A DNA stretch of 64,000 nt. Origin: Diplonema papillatum (taxonomy: Eukaryota > Euglenozoa > Diplonemea > Diplonemida > Diplonemidae). The position numbers were made by a program, and so were the translations under genes. The notes beneath the pieces were generated by a model. It had not been told where the DNA came from. It searched no databases and worked only from the letters and a program-made list of their open reading frames with translations. The stretch is taken from contig JAPJBO010000106.1 of assembly GCA_030068145.1 (NCBI GenBank), forward strand, positions 248,001-312,000, read 5' to 3'. Shown here one piece after another: positions 10,801 to 23,500 of this stretch (the stretch's first letter is position 1; the number at the start of each line of letters is the position of its first letter).

Positions 10801-11643
10801 ACGTCCGCGACCGCTACCCCGCACGGCGCGCATCTGCCGGCGGTCGGAAACGAGACCGGCGGAGGCGAGGGCATCACGGTGCCGAGATTTCCCATCAAAA
10901 AGCAGCCGCTGAGCAGCGTCTCGAAGGACGAGGGAGGCAGCCCTGCCAGCCAGGCGCAGCCGGCGCCGAACGCGGGGTCGTCGCCGCAGAACCCGTCGAC
11001 GCCGTTCACGCCGGGCAGCGCTGCTCTGCCCTTCCAAGGCAGCCTCTCGAACGGCAGCCGCGAAGACTTCCCGTTCACCTCCGGCCCCGTGTCGCCGACC
11101 GCGGCCGCGAGCAACGCGAGCACGAACGACGCCGGCACCAGCAGCGGCGGGGGCGGCGGCGCGAACATCTCGAGCAGGGGGCACCTGCTGCCGCCATCGG
11201 GGCGCACCAGCAGCCACGCCGCAGCGTCGTCGGCGCGGGACGACCGGGCCGAGCGCCCGCCGCTGATCTCGTCGGGGTCGCACAACAGCTTCTTCCACAG
11301 CGCGCCATCGAGCACGCAGCAGAGCGCCGCGTCGGTGGAGTCGGCTCCCGAGCGGCCGACGCTGATCGCGAGCGGGTCGCACAACAGCTTCTTCCTGCCG
11401 CAGGCGGTGTCCAACGTGTCTGCCAGCACGCCCAGCTCGAACCCCGCCGAGCCGGAGCGGCCGCCGCTGCACGGAAGCGCGTCGCTCAACAGCATCGGCG
11501 CGGAGACTTACTCGCACTCCCTCGACGTCGAAAGGCCCCCCCTTTTCGCCAGCGGGTCGCACAACAGCTTCTTCCACAAACCGCAGCTCCAGCAGCAGAT
11601 CCAGCAGCACCAGCAGCAAAACCAGCAACAACAGCAGCAGCAA

Positions 11644-11687
<44 letters not shown>

Positions 11688-12312
11688 GCAACAGCAGCAG
11701 CAGCAGCAGATTGCAGCCCGTCACTTGTCGGTTCAAAAAGGGAACCAGTCGTCGTGTTCCCTGCAGTCGTTCTCGTCGCTGACGACCCCGAAGCACAAGG
11801 TGCTGCAGCACGCGCACTCGCAGCCGCAGCTGCTGCTGCCCCAGCAGCCGCGGTCGAGCGACTATCAAGGGAGCTCGCCCGTCGACGACGGCCCGTCTGC
11901 ACACACCCCGTCATCGACGCCGAAGCACCTCGCGCAGCCTTCGGACCGAAGCTCGTGCAGCACGCCTACGTCGGGCCGCCTGTTCGAGCGCAACGCCGGA
12001 TTCCGCCAGCAGCAGCAGGACAGCGAAGACCTCAGCGACGCTGAGGCTAAGAAGGGCTCGCCGCCTACCGTCATCAAGTCGAAATCCCAGCAGGAGCTCT
12101 TCGCCTTCGGCTCGTGTGACGACGATGGTGCAGCTGCCCGCATGTCCATCTTCGCTGCTCTGAGTGACGATGAGCAAGATTCATCGTGGCCTGCACCCAA
12201 CGAAGGGCCAGGTCCCCTCCTCAACCTGCCTCCCCCTAACTTTGAAGCCGAAAAGGAAAGCACCGCCGACGCCGGCGCTGTGCTTAGCCCCTTGCTTGCA
12301 AAGCTTCATGCG
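7822..12312 (+). CDS. Large Gln/Asn-rich protein with SGSHNSFF repeats (exons 1-2)
   Basis: Exons 7822-8365 and 9770-12312 join in phase 1 (GGCAAAG|GTACGT with TTTCGCAG|GACAAC), giving 1029 residues before the next donor (CATGCG|GTATGC, 12313). Seen in order: a Pro/Gln-rich N-terminus; a possibly folded block just after the junction (AFVHGGWLYAHGMNRKLRRA, then VHRVWVGGHV); an Asn/Ile-rich tract (10345-10470); a Ser/Gly/Pro-rich region; four divergent copies of an ERPPLxxSGSHNSFF motif (11250-11580); a ~40-residue polyGln tract (11585-11710); and an acidic/Ser-rich end. I do not recognise the family. The SGSHNSFF repeats could be docking or phosphorylation motifs; this is a guess. PolyGln and Asn-rich tracts are common in alveolates and amoebae. 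The long second exon also reads open before 9770, but that part lies upstream of a good acceptor and joins poorly to any start. Confidence 0.75.
8505..8570 (+). repeat. tRNA-like sequence, possible SINE head
   Basis: It has an A-box-like TGGCAGAGTGAGCTGG (8511-8526) and a B-box-like GGTTCGGACCC (8553-8563), about 30 bases apart as in tRNA genes. GGGTGG at the 5' side can pair with CCGCCC at the 3' side, and CGGC/GCCG can form an anticodon-like stem. The T-stem is imperfect and the anticodon loop has the wrong size, so this is unlikely to be a working tRNA. A similar B-box/3' end (GGTTCGAATCCCGCC, minus strand) occurs at about 33238-33252. A tRNA-derived SINE remnant is the simplest reading. 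Confidence 0.4.
8840..8952. repeat. Degenerate tandem array, GAACTTAGCTTCGCCC-type
   Basis: About six imperfect copies of a 14-28 bp unit such as CCAGAACTTAGCTTCGCCCG lie within the intron, downstream of the tRNA-like block. They could be the body of the same SINE-like element or an independent minisatellite. Confidence 0.7.
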
Positions 12313-12574
12313 GTATGCCTTTTTGTGCACGCTTTCCGCCGCCACCATGGCAAGACACACGCTTGAGCGTTTTTTACACAAAACATTTCATTCACAACGT
12401 AGTTTCTTTTTTCTCTTTCAGAAGAAGAGGACAAAATCTCCGGGGAAAACAGACTTTTTGTTGTGTAAATTGCCGTCTGTTTTCTAGACCAAGCTTGTGC
12501 GCGCGGACTAACGTAGGGACACCGCGCGCAGTTGGAGGGCATTGTGACCAGTTGCGGTATTCACGCATCTGCAG

Positions 12575-13756
12575 AAGCCAAAACCTGCCAGGCATCTTGT
12601 TTATTATGAACACGCATGCCGTGAAGGGACGTCCACTGCAAGTGAGGAAGAGAGCGACTTCGATACCCGGACCGGACCTACGACGCGCCAAGTGACGACG
12701 AAGACGATGACAAGCCTGCCGGCGACATGTCTGAAAAAGCTCAAGCGTATATTTACGAGTTTTGGCATGGAACAAAGAAGCGTGAGGGAAAGAAGGCTCT
12801 GGAGCAGGTTGCGCGAGAGGTTGGGCTTCTGGCAAACCGTACCCTGGGACGACTGGGTGACCGATGATTTGGCATGAAATCAAGCAGCACCGGATCAGTG
12901 AACAAGATCTCGAACGAAGAAAAAGAAGAAGGAAAAGGTGATCCAGGCTCTGTTCCAGCTTTCGCAGCTCCTCGCCTACCGACGGCGGTAGACAGCAATC
13001 CGGGGCGAACCGGCCGAGCTGTACCCAGCAGATCGCCATACGCCACGGCAACGACGCGATTCCATTGCCGTGAAGAGCAGAGCATTTCCCTCTATTGTGG
13101 ACCGCTCCGTACCGACGTTTTTCCAGTTAGCAAAGTTATCTAAAGCAACGTTGCGTGTAGTTTGTCAGCTGGTCTTCGGTCGCCTTCGACGTGCACTTTA
13201 CGAGGGCAGTGTCAGCTATGCAATCACCAAAAAAATCGGCGAAGTTTTACAAAAGAAAAAGTCTTTTCATTTTCGAAAGTGAAAAGAAGAAGATTTTTTC
13301 CGGCCGCTCAATTTTACATATCTTGAAGAATCTTTCGTGACTATTGCTTCTTGTATTACATCGAGTCCAGCCGGGCTGTTCTGCACGCGCATCGAAAGAC
13401 TTGCATCCGAAACAAACAGACAAACACGACGGAGTAACTGGGATTGTCAGCTACTCTGACAGCAGCACCGCCACGAGTCAGTCGCCAGCTGCCGCGTTAA
13501 GGTATGCCACGCGTGAACACTTGTTTCTACTTCTTCTTCTGTCGGAGTATTTACACCTCTTTGAAGGCTACTGATACTCCGGAGGACAGGCTAGCCGCTC
13601 TAGTCTACCACTCCTGTCTGGTTGCCGCGCGTATGATTGAAGAAAAGGCGACGCCAGGAAGATGCTGCTCTTGCTGCTGACTACATGAAGTGGTGCTACA
13701 GGAATTCTAAAAAAGAGGTTCAAAAGCAAGCTACTTTTCTTGCTCGGAACAGTTGG
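12575..13756 (+). pseudogene. Frame-broken 3' exons of the Gln/Asn-rich gene
   Basis: Acceptor CTGCAG at 12569-12574 continues the gene in phase 0. Clearly protein-like segments then appear in changing frames: STASEEESDFDTRTG (to ~12680), then YDAPSDDEDDDKPAGDMSEK and YIYEFWHGTKKREGKKALEQ (to ~12860), then WHEIKQHRISEQDLER (to ~12915), then KVIQALFQLSQLLAYRR (to 12987). A donor at 12988 (GTAGAC) and an acceptor at 13450 join in matching phase to YSDSSTATSQSPAAALR (13451-13501). A further donor at 13502 leads to LAALVYHSCLVAARMIEEK (~13591 on) and, after a one-base shift near 13655, DYMKWCYRNSKKEVQKQ to a stop at 13754-13756. Each of the first three switches equals one missing base; the last equals one extra base. 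Either the 3' end is decaying, or this stretch of the assembly has indel errors. It is listed as a pseudogene-type feature for that reason; the rest of the gene is intact. Confidence 0.5.
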
Positions 13757-15744
13757 TGAGGGACACACAGAGTGAGTGAAGGTTTTCGATTAACAACGTC
13801 CGTCCCGCTGAGGCTTTGACGGCTGATCCGAAGGATGGAGTTCCATGTCGTATGCTTCGAAAACAAATAGGCGGACTGCATATCCTGACGCACCATACTG
13901 AGTTGATTCACGTAACTTACAGCCGCTTTGCTCGTCTCTCGTCGTTCCTCGTGTGTTGTGTCGTCTGACGCGCTGACTACGAGGGGAAAGCTTTCGTTGA
14001 AAGTCGCTCTGTTCTCTTCTTCCACTTTCCTCTTTCTTAACAATTCCTGCACCCTCGAATCACCCGTATTAGAATTTTAAGGTTGGGCCGGGAAGAGAAA
14101 ACCCGGACACCTTTTGGGCGTTTTCGGGAGTGTTCGGCGTTCTAACAGGTTGTCCGGCCCAACACGAGTCCAAGCACGGAATTAGGTACTGGCATAAAAG
14201 GAGCGCTTTCGGAAAATGGCCCACACGAAAGGACCGCAGGGACCACCCACTACACCGAATGACCAGTTGTCAGCTTAGTGTGAGTTTGATCAAAGTACCA
14301 TCAAGGCAGCCCTTTCAAAGACCAGCCACAGCCAACACCGCGTGCGGGCTTTAGATATTGATCATCATGTTTCAAACACCCGATTACCTGGAAGCACCCA
14401 GAGGGTGTCAGCGGTACGAAGGGTGCAGTAGCCCGCATTCAACCCGCAATCACCGAAAAACTATCGTATAGGCAAGCTCACTTAGTGTCGTCGGGAAGTC
14501 GGTTTCTGTCCAATTGCGCCAGGCACGTCGCTCGGTTGCTTTTGTTTGCGTTGGCCGGCTTTTCATCTTCCTCGTGAAGAGAGAGACCGGTGTCCCGGAA
14601 GCGCTCTTGTCGTTCTGTGGTCGGTTGTCCTGTTCTGCTTCTTGCACGTGCACTGACCTTTGACACACAGACATGCGCAATGTCTAGTGATTCACTGGTC
14701 ATGTTACTAGTGACACTCAGGTCGTTTCATTTGGAGCATCAGGAAGTGCGCCTGCCTAAAGGACGCGCTGCACTCTCTCGCGTGAAGTGACTACCCTTGG
14801 TTCGGCCCGTTGAATGCTTTCTAACACTTGCCGCAAGGTTCTTGCCCGTTTGCGGCCCGAAGAATATCCTTCCTTTCACCTGCTGGAACGACCAGTTATG
14901 TCGACGACTAGTGTTGTTTTTAGTGCACCGTGTACTCTCACCCCTCTCTCTTCGTGTGCCGTTTGGCGGTTCCGGGCACCTGGACGACATTCAGCTGTCT
15001 GAAGGCCCACTTGGCCTTGCTCTTTCGTGGGTGCACTGCAGGCGTGAAACACACTTCACCCCCCCTTTTCGCCCGTTCAGTCCGAAAGGACGTCTTGTTA
15101 TTCTTACAACTAAGCTGGCTGACGTTGTCAGCGTTGCCTTTTGTTATCTCCTTTTCATCTCCTGAGGAAAGAAGCACGAGGGCGGGTGGAGGGGTCAAAA
15201 GCAAACACCTTACCTACCCATTTCCCCGCGCACAAGATGGACACCTACCCCCCCAAATATAGTTGTAGTATCAGCCGCAGTACCTCAAGAACGTTTCCGG
15301 ATGCTGGCTTATAAAAGCACGATGCCGCAGTACCACGAAGATACAGCTTTTGCTCGCCGACAAAAGATTGTGTTTTGTTTCAGAAAGGCGTGAAGATGTT
15401 TCCATCCTTGAACTGTAGCTGTCCGCCCTAAACGAGCAATGAAAGATGCCGATGTTTCGTCCACCTTTTGCACGGGGCCCGGGAGGTATGGTAACCAGGT
15501 AAAAAAAGGGGGAAACAAAAAAACACACGCATCCAAGCAACTATCCAACTCCGCCCTCTCGTATCATTCTCAAAACGCTCGAATCCTCCAACCGTGGCCG
15601 ACATGGGATGTTGCATTTTTCCTTTCAGGCGCGGAGGTGGGCGGCGCACAATTCCTTTTCGGTGGCAAGCGGGAAATTCGCCTTGGGTGACAAAAGGAAA
15701 AAAAAAAAAATAAAGAGGAAAAAACAAAAATAGCAAAGAAACCC

Positions 15745-15777
<33 letters not shown>

Positions 15778-18700
15778 GCGAAACAAAAAGCAATAAGAAA
15801 AAAAGCCCGACTCGTAAACAAACAGTTTGATCAATCAGAAGAGGTCAACTCCCACAAAAGAAAATAAGGGTCGTGGAGGCCGTGAATAAAGTCGGGCGAA
15901 AAAAGAACACCGCCCCGAGAAACAGAACGAAACGTAACAAAACGCACGATTGTTGGGGAACCATCCCGCATCTCTTTATATGCTCGTCACTGCAAAAGGA
16001 GTCAGTGAGAGACACGGCTAAACAGGGCAAATGCACGCCAGACAAAGAACTTGATGCCCGTTGGTCTGATCTTGCCCGTCCCACAAAAGTCTTAATTCCT
16101 CGCGATACCTTTTCTCCCGCAATGCGCTTGCAGCGCATCGCATCAGTTCGCTCTCTGTCTCTCTCTCGGATCACCAGTTTGCAGGTTTAGAACCGTCGAC
16201 GGACGCGTCGGCTAGACTTCGTAGACATTGCCCGGCATGGAGGGAGTCTGGAGTGCCATGCCGTCGTGTGTCATGATTGGAAAGAAAGTCGGGCCAGCCA
16301 TTCCGATAGCAATACGGGGTGGGAAATATCACCGGGACCAACGGGCTAACTGATACCCGACGGCCAAAGAGAGGGTTAACGCATAATCTGATGCATTTTC
16401 TTGACACCCTATGTATGGGATAGGATGGCGTTTTGGCTTTGTTCCTGCTGCCGGCAAGTGTCCGCCAAAGTCTAGGTGTACTCGTCCCCGTCACAACGTG
16501 TCTTAGAATAGCACATCCTCCTGCTTTGGGCGCGTTTGCCTTACCTGCTCGGCTGTTTCTTATGGGAAGGAATGTACACTACCTCAACGTCGAAAGACAA
16601 TTTGTTGAAAAGTAGACTCACACACACACACACACACACGCACACCAGCAGCCCCTGCAAAACCTGAGGCCAATTGCTTTTCTTTTGCTGACATGCCCGA
16701 AGACCCGCCGAATAACTGTTTTAAAAGTAGCTTTCGAAACGGTTCGAGGGCCCTTGCTTTGACTTCGACGCTTTCCAAAAGGGCCTGCCTTGCACACCCA
16801 TTGCGCCAACTGGCACAAAAACGCACGGCGCACACACAGCTCTGAACTCATCTTACAGACTTCTCCGCAGGAATTGTTCTCCGTACGGAAGAGGGGTCTG
16901 GTCTTTTCCGCACCCCAGGCGCTCGGAGGATTGGAGAGCAATTCCCACAGATATCTGAAACAATTGCCGCCAGATTGCTAGACTTACTCAGCAGAAAGAA
17001 ACGGTAGCGTAACTTCGGTCAGCTTTCTCTATCCCCCAACCCAACACAAGTTCAATACCCACATGTACAACGGCAGAAACCAGCAACGGACGGGAACACT
17101 GGTGCGCATGATTATTAAACATGCGTTGTCCCCATCTTGCGCTGAGCTGTCAACCCGAGGCACACGACTTTGCAAGCACGAAACCACAAATATTGCTTCG
17201 CACCCCAAGCTCTGCGCGCATCGCTACCCTGTTCTTTCCCGACTGAGCCAGTCCATCCAATCCGAGCCGACAATTCCCCCCGAAAGCGAATGCAACACAG
17301 GCTGTTGAGGGTGGTCCGATACCAATACCGTCCAACTCCCTCTCATCTCAAATTCGTATGAGAAGAGCATCACGTATTTTTTTTGCTTTGTTGAGTGGTG
17401 CGATACAGCCTCTCGCAAATACAAAACCGATGGGCGTCTCAGTTTAATCACAGCATTCCGGTGCTTTTCTTCATGGGAACTGGAAACTTGCCACCAGAGC
17501 ACGTACTTCAAATGGCGTGCATACCCGTGTTTCTGTCAACGAAAGCCCGGAACTCTGTTTGAGCAACACATGCGCGCCGCTTTGCCATGTTTACGTTTGT
17601 GTTCGTTTTCTTCCTTCGCAGTTGCTTCTTTAATTAATTTGCACCATCAGTCCATATTCTTTTGATTTCTTTCATTATGAGAAATGAGAAGCTCGTCACC
17701 GCAAACCGTGGCGTTTTCACTCGCGCCCTGAATCCAGCCCAATACACGTAAAAACGATCAGGCCGCGTTCAACGAAAACACGTCCGCAATGTTGAACGAA
17801 AACAACACTCTCTTCCTCATCGTCATCATTATTTGATACCCATGGTATGTATGTATCGGCCGCGGTTGTGCTGGTGACGAGCTTTTATTTTCGCTTGTGC
17901 GATTATCGAACATGCCGGAGTTGCTGGCAAAAGCGACAGGGTCAACAGCAAGACACCCGGAGAGGCCACAATACCCGGGGTTTGAGGAGAGACCATTCAA
18001 GAGCGGCCGGTGGAAAAAGTGCTGGCCCAAGCGACACCAATCCGTACGGTCACACACAGGATCGTCGGACAAAACAAAGCAATAATAAAACAAGCGCCAA
18101 CCTACTGCGAAGCCGTATTAGTTCTTAATGCCCGGACACTTAAAAAAAAAAAAAAAAGAACCACGAAACACGAAAGGTGGGAGATACAAAGAAGAAAGAC
18201 AGGCCACACCTCACGATTCCCGCGACTGGCACCCTCGGTGCATGGGTAGCGGTGTGGCCGCGTCTGTTGCGAGAGAGCACAAGACTGCCCGTACCAGTAA
18301 AACCTATACCATACTCGGCTTTTGCTTCTTTCCGGGTCTCTGTCAATCAACACGATCCATACCAGACGATGAAAACGCTAGTGTTCAGTCTGCTCCTATG
18401 AACGATCAAGCAGCAAAAGCCAGCGGGAGGCAAACAAACTAAAGTCTTATTATTATCAACGCAAAGCCCAGTCTACAAGTTACCGAGGTAGAAGAAGAGG
18501 TACTCTATAAGGGGGCCGACGCGAAAAATGTGACCATATCTCCACAGTCGCTTGCCGGTGAGGTAGCATTCGGGAATTGTCGGCCTGCTGTCGGCAGTCG
18601 GACGACCGGCGTTCCCAACTTCACGAGCTTTTCCAGGGGTTGCACGGTGTGGACAGCATGTGTTTGGCTGTGAAAAGCTGCACGCAATGCCCGAAGCACA

Positions 18701-19804
18701 AGCACGAAGGCTAAAAAGTTGAAGTTGGTCGCGATGACCAGGCATCATCAAAAGAATACCGCTAGATGTGCTGCTTTCAACATCGCCTGAATCATCGGTG
18801 TGAGTACAGTAGTTGTATTGCATTTCGAATGATTAAGCAAAACAGACAGCAAACAGCAAAACATGTTGGTCTTTTCGGCCTTACAATACGCAAGAAAAAG
18901 TTTTAAAAAAGAACGACGATAACACAAGCGGACAATCTGCCTGTGGAAGGAGATCACACCTGCGGACGACGATCACGCCACCTTAATTATGGACTTGGTC
19001 TTCCACGCCGCAGCCTTTTCTCCAAAGACCTCAACTCAACAATTACTTTTTCAACGTTTCTTCTTTCTTTGCAGAGCTTAACCAAAACTCTCTAAAAACA
19101 TGTTTGCGGCTCTCTCACGACCAGTGATGCCAGAACAGACCAGGCGCACACCGGCGCAGCGGTTTGTTCCGCAACAGCCTGGCTTGCCAATATCTGAAAA
19201 CAAGTTCCATTCAATCAGAAGGCCAGTCAAAAAGAAGACACGATGAACCGAAAGGAGAAAGGAACTGGGCGGGATTGTCAGCTTGGTGCCGGCAGAGGGT
19301 GGTGCACAGCACGTGCCTAGCTCCGCCCTGGGAAAAATCCGTGCGCACTCTCTGACCAAAAAGGGTGGACTCAGATCCTTTGCACGTCAGAGTGCAGCTC
19401 ACGGGTTGTCTACTGTCACTGTGGCATGCCGGCGTCAGTCAGTTTGAGCCTTTGTTTGGGTTTAATCAACACTATCTTCGGATACTTATCTCAAGGCGAG
19501 TTTAACTCTCAAAAAGCAGCGCACAAAGAATATCTTCCCATGTTGCCAAAGGTCACTGGAGACTTTAAATCCCCGGAGTTTCAAGCGAACTTTAACTCTG
19601 AACGCCTCGAAAAAGAACGCCGTGGCAGGTGACTGTCTGAGCGACTATTGCCGGAAACAAAAAACAGCTGAATGCCAGTTTACCATTTTCTTTTGGTTTT
19701 GAGGCACCCCATCATTTCAGTTTTGCTAAAAGGAGCTTTCCTTGAGTAACTGTTCACGCAAAAAAAAGTTAACTGGACTGGTGTGATCGGTATAACCATG
19801 GGGT
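13757..19804. other. 6-kb intergenic region, no gene seen
   Basis: No frame on either strand has convincing protein composition or splice context. It contains poly-A runs (15699-15711 and about 15749-15777), a (CA)n run (16617-16641), and at about 19573-19668 a short repeat that recurs elsewhere (see the dispersed repeats). A small plus-strand frame at 17912-18085 (from MPELLAKATG) is the only mildly protein-like piece and is not supported further. Confidence 0.5.
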
Positions 19805-19983
19805 ACTACGGGGGAACTACGGGGAACTGGCCTTGGGGTGTCCTTTTTTTTTTTGGTGGTTCTTGAGGGGCATAGGTCTCATGTTTCCCTCAGACTGCGG
19901 GGGCTTTGGAGTTAGTTAAAGGGTTTGGGGCTTTTTGGGGGTGTTGGTGGACAGGGGCGCCAGGGGTCTTCAAACCGGCGCGT

Positions 19984-20341
19984 TTAAATTTAGGGAAAAC
20001 GACAAAGTGGATTCTATATAACTGGATTACGACAAAGTGGATTATAATCCACTTTGTCGCCAATCCACTTTGTCGCCTAATCCACTTTGTCGCCCCGTAT
20101 GACGGACCTAAGCTCACTTTTGATGGTTTCAATGAACTCAAACAGCTCAAAATAGTCACTTTCCCTGTGGGAACTTTTTGTGAAAGGGTCCCCCTATATA
20201 ATTCATGCCGGTTGTCAGAAGCGACAAAGTGGATTATCAAAAGCGACAAAGTGGATTATTACTGGATTATAATCCACTAATAATCCACTTTGTCGTAATC
20301 CAGTTATATAGAATCCGTTTTGTCGTTGACCCTAAATTTAA
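19984..20341. mobile_element. TTAA-flanked MITE (358 bp)
   Basis: TTAA at 19984-19987 and at 20338-20341 flank termini ATTTAGGG and CCCTAAAT. Beyond these, the inverted arms match for about 60 bp with few changes (both contain GATTCTATATAACTGGATTA). Inside are at least seven direct and inverted copies of CGACAAAGTGGATTA. It has no transposase. TTAA target duplication is typical of the piggyBac superfamily, so a piggyBac-mobilised MITE is the likely class, though the termini do not start with the usual CCC. Confidence 0.85.
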
Positions 20342-20528
20342 CAGAGAAGCATTGCATAATAAAGCTAGACAGCTTTATGAAATGCTTCTCTGTGTTCTAA
20401 CATCTGCTGCTGTAGCCTAAACGAAATGTGACCCCAATACGATGCAATCGCCTTACAGGTGACTTTTGCATCCGGAATCTCAAGCGAGCTCGAACTCTAA
20501 ATAAAGCGCAAATCATCTCTCTCGTAAA

Positions 20529-23500
20529 ATGATCGTTTCCATTGAACTGGCTACAAAAGAAAGTACCCAAATAAAGGCACGAAACAAAATTCAAAAGCGT
20601 AAAATGCAATTCTGTATCGGCGTTACGTTTCACTGCTTTACGAAATATCTCCAAGTCCGCACGACGGAAGAGCGTGAGGAGAACGACAACAGCGAGACCG
20701 AAGAAAGCGACACCATCGACCTGAAGGAAGAAGACATGAAGTACAACGCCGACTTTATGACTAACGGCTCGCTGCAAACGTTCCACGAGTCCACAATACG
20801 GCCGCACCTGCTGGAATGCGGAAACCAGCTTGCAGAAAAGAAAGACGCTCCTTTCCTTAGGGGGGCTACCGGTGTCGCACGTCGCTGGTTTTATAAGGAG
20901 CGCGACGACGAGACGGAAGTGCTCAACGACGCGGGACTACAAAAGGTCGTCGAAAAGAAGTTGAACCTCCATATAGTGGTCCGTTTGGAGCTGAAAAAGC
21001 ACTCGGCAAAGCACGTCCGAAAGCACCTGCTAACACACGACGCGGAAGTGCACGACAACTCATACACATCGCGGGCGGACAGTAGCTCGATGATTACGAA
21101 CAAGTTGGAGGAGGCGCTGTGTGACAGGTTCGGCAAGGTGGGGCTGAAGTTCGGACCCTCTTGGGTGCTTTGTATTTGTGGCACAAAGGTCAGCAACCCG
21201 CCGGACAGGCTTTCTGACGGGACGTCGTTTGTACGACACGGTTGTCGATGCCCGAAGTTCGCCAAGAAGCTGTCAAAGAACGCGAAAGCAGACCTAAAAG
21301 CTTTCAGAGAAAAAGAAGCTGCTAAAAATAAGAAGAAGGTGGCGGCCAGGAAGGATCTCACAAGGGGCATGTCCGAACAAGAAAAGGCCAACGCCAAAAA
21401 GATGTTTGAAATGGTTGGCTTCAAACGAAAGGCAGACGAGGAAGCAGAGGTCGAGAACCCACGCAAAGAGGCAAAAATCTAGCTTTCTGGTGATAGCCTC
21501 CATCGTAAAGGCATTTCTTTTTTTGTGTGTTCCCGACGATCAATTATAGTTTTTTGTTGTCTCAATTCTCTTTTGTTCTGGATGTCCATTGGAAGCGACG
21601 GCCTGTCTATCCGGCGGCAACTCGGGTATTCGACTAGCTGACGAAGAGAAATTAACGTTTGTAATGTCGGTGTGTTCAAAACCAATGCAGGGGTTTGTTG
21701 CAGGAAAAGGAACGAGAGCGAGTCAGGAAAGCCTGGAACAACGGGGAGATGAAGATTGACGTTACTTTCGTGAAGCCGTGTGGAATGCGCCATGAAGGTT
21801 TTCTCGTCGAGAATGCTGACTGGAACGCTATCGTAGGACTTGCGAAGTCGGTTGGCTACGCGCTTGCTGGGACATATGTGCGCCTCGCTACCGGCCCCCC
21901 TTCAACAGTTTGTCTGGCCGACTGTCCTGTTGTTCTCAGAGAGGACTTGTGGAAGCTCAGTTGCGGCCATTGCGTGCTTGTACCAGTCCTCGACAAGAAT
22001 CGCGCTGTGGTGACGGACGGCGGAGGCCTGGCCGACGGAGAACTGCGAGGTATCGTAGACAGCCTGATGGCGGAAGATGTCAAGATCCGACGCATACCCC
22101 GGGTACTCCTCATTATCCAGCGAGTAAAAGTGAGTCGTTTCAGGGTTGAGCGAGCATGGCAGAGCAACCTGGTTGCGCGTGATATCTCGTTTTTGTGTGC
22201 CATCGAAGACAAGGATGTCGCCTTGCAGCACGATAGCACACCTGTTAACGAGAATTGGCATGCAATCCACTTGACAGCAACTTGGATGCAAGGAACATCA
22301 CAAAGGCACCATTTCCTGAAGGCGTGCCTTTCAACCGTGCACGATGGCAGCATGGTGGAAGACGCAGTGACAGAAATCTGTTGCTACTTCTCGTCTCTCA
22401 CGCAAGAACTTCGAGGGCTTGGCGTTCTCGGCCCTGATGCCTTTTTCGAGCAAGACCGCTTCTGCTGTATGTTTACGGACCGCGGAGCAGGTGTGGGGGG
22501 CCTCAAACAACCCCGGGTATACGAACCAGTGCACAGGTTGCATCGGACGATGAGCAGGGTTGTGACCGAGCTCAAGATTGGGAAGGAGATGACGTTCCTG
22601 TGTGCAGCAGCGAACGACGTGGCATCTTCACCTGCATTTGCTGTATGGCTGCGGGAACAGGGCGGCCCGGAGTTGAAAGGTGTGTTGTGGCAGAGGGCGA
22701 CGACAGGGAGATTCGGAACGTCCTGGGCAGCCGCGTGGTCTCTATCATGCACCGTTGGTCAGAAGACCCTATTGGGATGGTACTTGGACTTCCTCGGCAG
22801 CTTTGATGAAACGACAGAGTATTCGAAAAAAAAGAAGAATATCGTCATGTACCTGACTCCTCGTGGTACCCAGGAGCGCTTCCGTCGAATAGGTTTAGCA
22901 TTTGAGATCATTGCATATCCGGCGTTGAGGCGAATCTGGCAGTACGCTGGGGAAGAAGTACTCGACGACGACTTTACTGCCGGCTTTGCCAGCGATTTGA
23001 TGGCTACCCTGGGTCTCTATTTCACAAAAATTCGAACTGGAAAGGACATTTTCGGGAATCCGCTGTGGATGGAAAAAGCGAGACGAGGTGTGACATTTCC
23101 TACGAAGGCCCCGGAAGTAAAGTTTGTGTGCCAGCGGAACTCCGTTCAGCAGTTCATTCGGCGTATGAAAGCCCACTTAGACGCGGCTGGCTCTATTGCG
23201 AGCTATTACGGAGGTCCCGGCGTGCAGATGCCAACCATTAAACCCATAGACGAGGCAACAGATTCAGCTTTCCTGTCTTCTGTTGCCCACAGGTTTGCCT
23301 GCGGCATTGTTGCAGAGCTGACCATGTACAGCAAGGCAACAGCGGATACCCCAAGACCCGTAAAGCTAGGACCGAGTCTCATAGAGGGCACCGTTGGATC
23401 CATGAAACGTCACCTGCAACAGCAGACAAACACGCGCATCCGCGATGAATGCATCAGGGCAAAGCTATCGAGCACCAACGCTCACCTGAGCATTCACCAG

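Noticed and set aside
10255..11904. A 549-residue minus-strand frame and a 627-residue one at 9612-11495
   Set aside because: They are antisense to the Gln/Asn-rich exon and consist of poly-Leu and Val/Asp repeats that mirror CAG and AAC repeats.
15570..15834. Minus-strand Phe-rich 'membrane protein' frames
   Set aside because: These are translations of long A-runs.
17912..18085. Small plus-strand frame starting MPELLAKATG
   Set aside because: Composition is mildly protein-like, but there is no splice context, homology or conserved motif.
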